Assembly (NCBI GenBank): GCA_910583995.1
Contig: CAJTYW010000008.1
Span: forward strand, 1 to 64,000
Length of the DNA stretch: 64,000 bases
Direction of reading: 5' to 3'
Source of the DNA: an uncultured Christensenella sp.
Lineage (GTDB): Bacteria; Bacillota; Clostridia; Christensenellales; UBA3700
This document shows, one piece after another, positions 60,031-64,000 of this stretch (the stretch's first letter is position 1; every line of letters starts with the position of its first letter). The translations under genes and the position numbers were made by a program. The notes beneath the pieces are model-generated. The model saw only the letters and a list, made by a program, of their open reading frames with translations, ran no database searches and was not told the DNA's origin.

Positions 60031-60594
60031 ATGAAAAAGAAGTTAGTTTTAGTTGTAGCAGTTGTTTTGATTGCTATCACAGCTTGTGCTTGTCTTGCAG
60101 GTTGCGTACCTAACAGACCTGATAAGTTTGTTGGTAATTGGGTTATAAGTGACAAGAAGGGTATCGAATCTGGTGATACTACATTCGGAATTTCCGGTGG
60201 TAAACTTATTATGAAATTGAATGATGACAATCAAACAATTTTTGAAGAAAAAGGTACAGAGTTTAATGTTTATACTTGTACTGCAGGTGCTTGGAATGCA
60301 GTTTCAATGTCAAAAGAAGAAGCTGAGAAAAATGATAATTATAAGAAGATTAAAGAAACTTTAGAGAATGAAAAAGTTCAAGAAGTTATTGGTTACTTAG
60401 AAGAATCATTTGAAGACAATTTTGAGAAAGATAAGGAAGGTTGGTGGAATATGAAGAAACTTAACCTTGCATCTGCAAAAGTTGAAGGTGGCAAAATGTC
60501 TATGAAATTGCTTGGTGTTGAATTACCATTCAAACTAATTTTGAACTACAGAATTTCAATTCCTTCTGAAGCTAAAAAAGCTTTGAATAAATAA
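60031..60594 (+). CDS. Lipoprotein of unknown function (187 aa)
   Basis: ATG 60031 follows TGGAGG. Lipobox LAGC with Cys near residue 25. The mature part begins VPNRPDKFVGNWVISDKKG and reads like a lipocalin-like or META-type small beta domain (GNW, then GGKLIMKL, GGKMSMKLLG). A similar lipoprotein follows at 60832; both begin after the Cys with a Pro-rich PxxPxDxx stretch, so they may be distant paralogues. Confidence 0.75.
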   Translation: MKKKLVLVVAVVLIAITACACLAGCVPNRPDKFVGNWVISDKKGIESGDTTFGISGGKLIMKLNDDNQTIFEEKGTEFNVYTCTAGAWNAVSMSKEEAEKNDNYKKIKETLENEKVQEVIGYLEESFEDNFEKDKEGWWNMKKLNLASAKVEGGKMSMKLLGVELPFKLILNYRISIPSEAKKALNK

Positions 60595-60614
60595 GAATTA
60601 ACTTTATAAAATAT

Positions 60615-60649
60615 AAAACCGCTCTTATTTGACTAAGAGTGGTTTTTTT
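60615..60649 (+). terminator. Terminator between the two lipoprotein genes
   Basis: A 13-base arm starting AAAACCGCTCTTA (60615-60627) with its complement (one G-T pair) and a run of seven T. Confidence 0.85.
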
Positions 60650-60831
60650 ATTTGCGATTTTAGTATAGCCAATTTTTTGCTACCAGTGCTTTACAATGAG
60701 AAATAAAATGTAAAATAACAACGCATTTTTGTAAGTTATGTAAATTTCTATTAAAGTTTTAAATTTTTTAATAAAAATTATAAAAAAGGGTATATAATGT
60801 AGATAGACTTTTGGGTTGGAGGAAAATATTG

Positions 60832-61806
60832 ATGAAAAAATTGAAATTAATTTTGGCAGTTGCTTTTGTTGTTATTCTATGTTGTGCACTGCTAATTGGT
60901 TGCACACCAAGCAAGCCAAGTGATTATATGAAAAAATGGAGTGATAGTGAACACAAGAGTGTTACTAGTGCTGTGACTACTGACGGAGTTAAAGAAGAAG
61001 TAAGTGAAGGTAAGTACGAAGATTGGCAATATGGCGGTAGAACTACTATAGAGACTACATTTATCAAAAGTGGTGATATGCTAATGCAAAAAACTATCGT
61101 TATTACCAACAAAAAAGATAAAAACGGCAAAGATGCAAAAACTGACGATATTAAACCAACTTTTGCACGCATATACCAAATAAATAAAGAAGGTAAATAT
61201 AATGTTTATACATATTCTTTAGTTTGGGAGAAAGAAAGTGCTACATCTGAAGAAATCGTACAAAAAGGTCAATGGACAGCGTATCAAGATACAAAAGAAA
61301 ATGTAGAAAATAGTATTGAGTATAAATTTGTCAATGCCGTTTTTGAAGAAGGAAAAGAAGACATTGAAAAGTTTATAACTACTTTTGATGAAACTTATAC
61401 TAAAGAAAAGGGTGCTTATGTTTCTCAAGCTGACAAAGACGGACATAAAATATATTTAAAAACTAAATCTGGCGAATTGATTAGCGAAGAGAAAGATAGT
61501 GAAGGCAAAGTTGTACTAACTAAAAGATATGATTTGAATGAAAAAATCACTATTTCAAGCGGTGCTAATGAAGCATTGAATAAATTCCTACAAACAAAAG
61601 ACGGAAAAATCACAAAAATCGAAGATAAGAAAGATGAAAAAATCTACTATATCACTGTAGAGGATAAAGAATATAAAGTCAACAGCAAAGTTACAGGTTA
61701 TGAAAAATTAGCAGATAGCAAAGTTGACGATATAGTATCTGTAAGAGTTAAACCAGGTTTCTTAGGAATGGGAACTAGTATCTCTGATATTTTTGAGCTT
61801 AAATAA
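60832..61806 (+). CDS. Lipoprotein of unknown function (324 aa)
   Basis: ATG 60832 follows TTGGAGG. Lipobox LIGC with Cys near residue 24, then TPSKPSDYMKKW. The large, Lys/Asp/Glu-rich soluble part contains AWTAYQ-like and YKFVNAVFEEGKEDIEKFI segments without known motif; the last 50 residues (ITVEDKEYKVNSKVTGYEKL) look beta-rich. No family recognised. Confidence 0.75.
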   Translation: MKKLKLILAVAFVVILCCALLIGCTPSKPSDYMKKWSDSEHKSVTSAVTTDGVKEEVSEGKYEDWQYGGRTTIETTFIKSGDMLMQKTIVITNKKDKNGKDAKTDDIKPTFARIYQINKEGKYNVYTYSLVWEKESATSEEIVQKGQWTAYQDTKENVENSIEYKFVNAVFEEGKEDIEKFITTFDETYTKEKGAYVSQADKDGHKIYLKTKSGELISEEKDSEGKVVLTKRYDLNEKITISSGANEALNKFLQTKDGKITKIEDKKDEKIYYITVEDKEYKVNSKVTGYEKLADSKVDDIVSVRVKPGFLGMGTSISDIFELK

Positions 61807-61831
61807 AATTTGAAATTTAAAAAATTAAATC

Positions 61832-61867
61832 AAATATATCCCGATAAAAAGGGGTATATTTTTTTTG
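61832..61867 (+). terminator. Terminator of the second lipoprotein gene
   Basis: AAATATATCCC pairs with GGGGTATATTT around loop GATAAAAA, followed by eight T. The following 150 bases to the next promoter are AT-rich without clear signal. Confidence 0.75.
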
Positions 61868-62023
61868 TCAAAATACAAAATTTTATAAATATCATAAAAA
61901 ATCGGTTTTTTCATAAAATGGTGTTTTTTTGAAAAATGAATGTCAAATTTTAATAAAAATTGAAAAATTGTGTTCATTTTTTGCAATAAAAGCGTATTTT
62001 GTAGTAAAAGGTAAATATTATAG

Positions 62024-62052
62024 TTGAAATTGCATTTAAAATATGATAGAAT
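62024..62052 (+). promoter_or_regulatory. Promoter of the acyltransferase-thiE unit
   Basis: TTGAAA (62024-62029), 17-base spacer, TAGAAT (62047-62052). It covers an in-frame upstream ATG, supporting the start at 62084. Confidence 0.6.
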
Positions 62053-62083
62053 AGTTATATTAAGTGTGATAAAAGGAGCGATT

Positions 62084-62983
62084 ATGGAAATTAATGATTA
62101 TATAAGAGCTAATTGGGTGTTTTTCAAGCAAATTTATAATGATGAAACTGTACTTAATGCAGTTAAAGAAGAAATTTTCGGTGAAACTAAAAAATTGCTT
62201 AAATACGCTGATTTATTGCTTGAAGGTAAATGGTCTAAATTGGAAGGTATGCCACCTATTTTTATATTGTCAACACTTGCATTGTGCTTAAAACCTACTT
62301 ATGACAGATTTATTAGAATGGGACTTAGTGAAAGCGTTTTTTACGATACTATGTCAGATATAAAAATTTGGGGTGAAGATTACCGCAATCACCATAATGG
62401 TGAAATTGGTTTAACTGAAATCAATTGGTTGTATCTTCACGTTAATTGTGAAATTTTCAAAATTGGCAGATTGCAATATCAAATCGGTAAATTCTATTTT
62501 AATAAGTCTGCAGAAATTGCAGGAAGAACCATTAAATATGGTGATAAATGCTACTTTATTCATATCCCTAGGGGAGCAAAACTAGATAGTGTAAGCTGTA
62601 AAAAATCTATAACTCTTGCTACTGACACTTTGGGAGATATTTTTAAGGATATTCAAACTGATGTTATGATGTGTCAAAGCTGGCTACTTAGCCCTAAAAA
62701 TATGAATTTTGTTGCTAAAGACAGCAATATTGCAAAGTTTGCAAATATGTTTAGTTTAACTAGCGAAAGCGAAGGTGCAGAGCAACATTTCCGTTGGATA
62801 TTTGATATAATTGCTGACGAAAAAACTTTTGCTAAAAACAAGAAAAAATTAGGTTATTATATGGACCTATCTAAATTTAATGCAACAACTTCACTTCAAA
62901 AAGCCGCTAAAGATTATGTAATGGCGGGCGGTGAGTTTTCAAGCGGTAAAGGTTTATTGGTAACAAAGGATATTATTGGCTAA
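62084..62983 (+). CDS. Acyltransferase-like protein (GNAT-like C-terminal domain type)
   Basis: The 299-residue protein starts at ATG 62084 after AAAGGAG. It resembles the Firmicutes proteins with a helical N-terminal domain and a GNAT-like C-terminal domain: MPPIFILSTLALCLKPTYDRFIRMGLSESVFYDTMSDIKIWGEDY, ITEINWLYLHVNCEIFKIGRLQYQ, and FIHIPRGAKL. These are annotated as acyltransferases but the substrate is unknown. It is followed directly by thiE. Confidence 0.7.
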   Translation: MEINDYIRANWVFFKQIYNDETVLNAVKEEIFGETKKLLKYADLLLEGKWSKLEGMPPIFILSTLALCLKPTYDRFIRMGLSESVFYDTMSDIKIWGEDYRNHHNGEIGLTEINWLYLHVNCEIFKIGRLQYQIGKFYFNKSAEIAGRTIKYGDKCYFIHIPRGAKLDSVSCKKSITLATDTLGDIFKDIQTDVMMCQSWLLSPKNMNFVAKDSNIAKFANMFSLTSESEGAEQHFRWIFDIIADEKTFAKNKKKLGYYMDLSKFNATTSLQKAAKDYVMAGGEFSSGKGLLVTKDIIG

Positions 62984-62984
62984 T

Positions 62985-63611
62985 ATGTTAAAAGATAACT
63001 TGATGTTGTACTTGGTCACAGACAGCAAAATGTGCGGTGATAATTTTGAGAATATAATCGAAACTGCTATAAAAGCGGGAGTCACAATGGTGCAACTAAG
63101 AGAGAAAGATATTACTTTTGAAGAATTTTGCAAAAAAGCACTAAAGCTAAAGGAAATTTGTAAAAAGTACAAAGTTCCGCTTATTATAAATGATAATGTT
63201 GATATTTGTGTGGCTGTAAATGCTGACGGCGTACATTTGGGCAGTTCGGATATGGATATTGTTACAGCGCGCAGTATTCTTGGAAATAGTAAGATTATAG
63301 GTGGTTCTTGTCGCGATTCAGAAACAGCTAAATTATTGGAAAATTCAGGAGCAGATTACTTGGGGGTAGGTGCAGTTTTTGGCACACAAACAAAGCAAGA
63401 TGCAAAAACCATTTCTGTGGAAATATTAAAGCAAGTTTGTAGTAGTATTAATATTCCTGTAGTTGCTATTGGCGGCGTAAATGCGGAAAATATTGCTAAA
63501 TTAAAAGGCAGCGGAGTTGCAGGTGTAGCCGTAATATCAAGCATATTAAAAGCAAAAAATGTTGAAATAGCAACAAAAAATATTTGCGAGCAGTTAAAAC
63601 AGATTTTATAG
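62985..63611 (+). CDS. thiE: Thiamine phosphate synthase
   Basis: The 208-residue TIM-barrel protein has LYLVTDSKMC, TMVQLREKD, LIINDNVDIC, GVHLGSSDMD, GVGAVFGTQTKQDA and VAIGGVNAENI in the order of ThiE. It joins HMP-diphosphate and thiazole phosphate to thiamine phosphate. It starts 1 base after the acyltransferase stop; the ribosome binding site is weak. A loosely paired inverted repeat (around 63612-63660) follows it. Confidence 0.92.
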   Translation: MLKDNLMLYLVTDSKMCGDNFENIIETAIKAGVTMVQLREKDITFEEFCKKALKLKEICKKYKVPLIINDNVDICVAVNADGVHLGSSDMDIVTARSILGNSKIIGGSCRDSETAKLLENSGADYLGVGAVFGTQTKQDAKTISVEILKQVCSSINIPVVAIGGVNAENIAKLKGSGVAGVAVISSILKAKNVEIATKNICEQLKQIL

Positions 63612-63673
63612 TTAGATTTTAACATATTTTTTAATTAATAATATAGAGTTAAAATGACTAACCTTTAAAAATA

Positions 63674-63702
63674 TTGACAAATTTATTTTAAAGTGCTAAA
63701 AT
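63674..63702 (+). promoter_or_regulatory. Promoter of thiS
   Basis: TTGACA (63674-63679), 17-base spacer, TAAAAT (63697-63702). Confidence 0.75.
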
Positions 63703-63716
63703 AAATTGATTTAACA

Positions 63717-63774
63717 AGACATATAAAAGGGGCACACCACCGAAAGGGCGTGTTCGTTTGTATGTCCTTTTTTA
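63717..63774 (+). promoter_or_regulatory. HMP-PP riboswitch (thiS motif) within a terminator hairpin
   Basis: An outer stem GACATATAAA (63718-63727) with TTTGTATGTC (63757-63766) is followed by CTTTTTTTATTT, i.e. a terminator. Inside it is a compact domain GGGGCACACC-ACC-GAAA-GGGCGTGTTCG with a GAAA tetraloop. This terminator-embedded aptamer upstream of thiS matches the known HMP-PP (thiS motif) class, which senses a thiamine precursor. Assigned from memory of the motif. Confidence 0.75.
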
Positions 63775-63794
63775 TTTAATGGGAGATAATAGTA

Positions 63795-63989
63795 ATGATA
63801 AAAATTAATGGTGAAGTTAAAAATTTAGATAATTGTAATTTGCTTGAGTATATAAAAGCTAACGGATATAAGTTGGAAGTTATAGCAGTTGAGCTTAATG
63901 GTAACATTATAAAGAAGTCTGATTTTGCAAATATTACCTTAAAGGACGGCGACAGCGTTGAGATAGTCAGTTTTGTCGGGGGTGGTTGA
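63795..63989 (+). CDS. thiS: Sulfur carrier protein ThiS
   Basis: The 64-residue ubiquitin-like protein ends in the required GlyGly (SFVGGG). MIKINGEVKN, YKLEVIAVELNGNII and DGDSVEIVSFVGGG are typical. It carries sulfur as a thiocarboxylate for thiazole formation. It follows the riboswitch, and another thi gene probably follows. Confidence 0.93.
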   Translation: MIKINGEVKNLDNCNLLEYIKANGYKLEVIAVELNGNIIKKSDFANITLKDGDSVEIVSFVGGG

Positions 63990-63992
63990 TTT

Positions 63993-64000
63993 ATGCAAGT
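63993..64000 (+). CDS. Start of the next gene (partial; probably another thiazole-synthesis gene)
   Basis: An ATG at 63993, 3 bases after the thiS stop, with GGGGTGG upstream. Only the first codons (Met-Gln) are in the window, so the identity is a guess from context (thiG, thiH or thiF). Confidence 0.4.

Noticed and set aside
63612..63794. TPP riboswitch upstream of thiS
   Set aside because: The conserved CUGAGA and related TPP blocks are missing; the structure fits the terminator-embedded HMP-PP motif instead.
1..64000. Insertion sequences, prophage, tRNA or rRNA genes
   Set aside because: No transposase, integrase, phage structural gene, tRNA cloverleaf or rRNA sequence was recognised on either strand.

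Overview
The window is a low-GC (roughly one third G+C) bacterial chromosome segment that reads as a member of the Clostridia. The evidence is strong Shine-Dalgarno sites (GGAGG), sigma-A type TTGACA-17-TATAAT promoters, a Firmicutes-order S10/spc/alpha ribosomal cluster with zinc-type S14, S4 and L36, a long-form L17, the spore-maturation pair spmA/spmB, an ECF-type folate transporter under a THF riboswitch, a thiS gene under an HMP-PP-type terminator-embedded riboswitch, and dockerin-like modules. The exact genus cannot be read from the sequence. No rRNA, tRNA, CRISPR array, transposase or integrase was found.

Layout. 1-2.9 kb: the tail of one secreted dockerin-like protein and a complete paralogue. 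The intergenic DNA before the paralogue holds what looks like an invertible promoter: two 27-bp sites in inverted orientation flank a consensus promoter that now points away from the gene. 3.1-8 kb: a sugar nucleotidyltransferase, a split transketolase (minus strand), a polysaccharide deacetylase and an RluA-type pseudouridine synthase. 7.9-12.4 kb: a candidate small RNA, then a MarR repressor and a heterodimeric ABC exporter with two operator palindromes on the promoter. 12.6-16.8 kb: an M29 aminopeptidase, gap, folT with its riboswitch, and an MGMT-like protein. 16.9-20.2 kb: two alkaline-phosphatase-fold proteins on either side of a GPH sugar symporter. 20.2-22.2 kb: a small accessory patch with three tandem double-HTH regulators and two small unknown genes.

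22.6-39.1 kb: the ribosomal protein superoperon (rpsJ to secY, adk, map, a KOW protein, infA, rpmJ; then a 580-bp gap with a new promoter and leader; then rpsM, rpsK, rpsD, rpoA, rplQ). No ecfA/ecfA/ecfT genes follow rplQ. 39.4-46.1 kb: a small Cys-containing protein, an MFS transporter behind a 245-nt leader with two mutually exclusive stems, and the leucine operon leuA-leuC-leuD-leuB. 46.2-51 kb: a lipoprotein, small hypotheticals, a DUF711 (PFL family) protein with an ACT-domain partner, a DUF378 protein and a zinc-ribbon membrane protein. 51-53.5 kb: a DUF4062-like/TPR protein with exact 138-bp internal repeats. 53.5-64 kb: spmB/spmA, mscL, metG-tatD-radical SAM-rsmA, two lipoproteins, an acyltransferase-like protein with thiE, and thiS.

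Across the window a 14-base pattern, AAATCGGNNNTAAA, occurs eight times, always on the plus strand, which is the strand that carries most genes. It occurs between genes and inside three coding sequences. The best candidates for something new are this polar motif, the invertible promoter and the MFS leader RNA.
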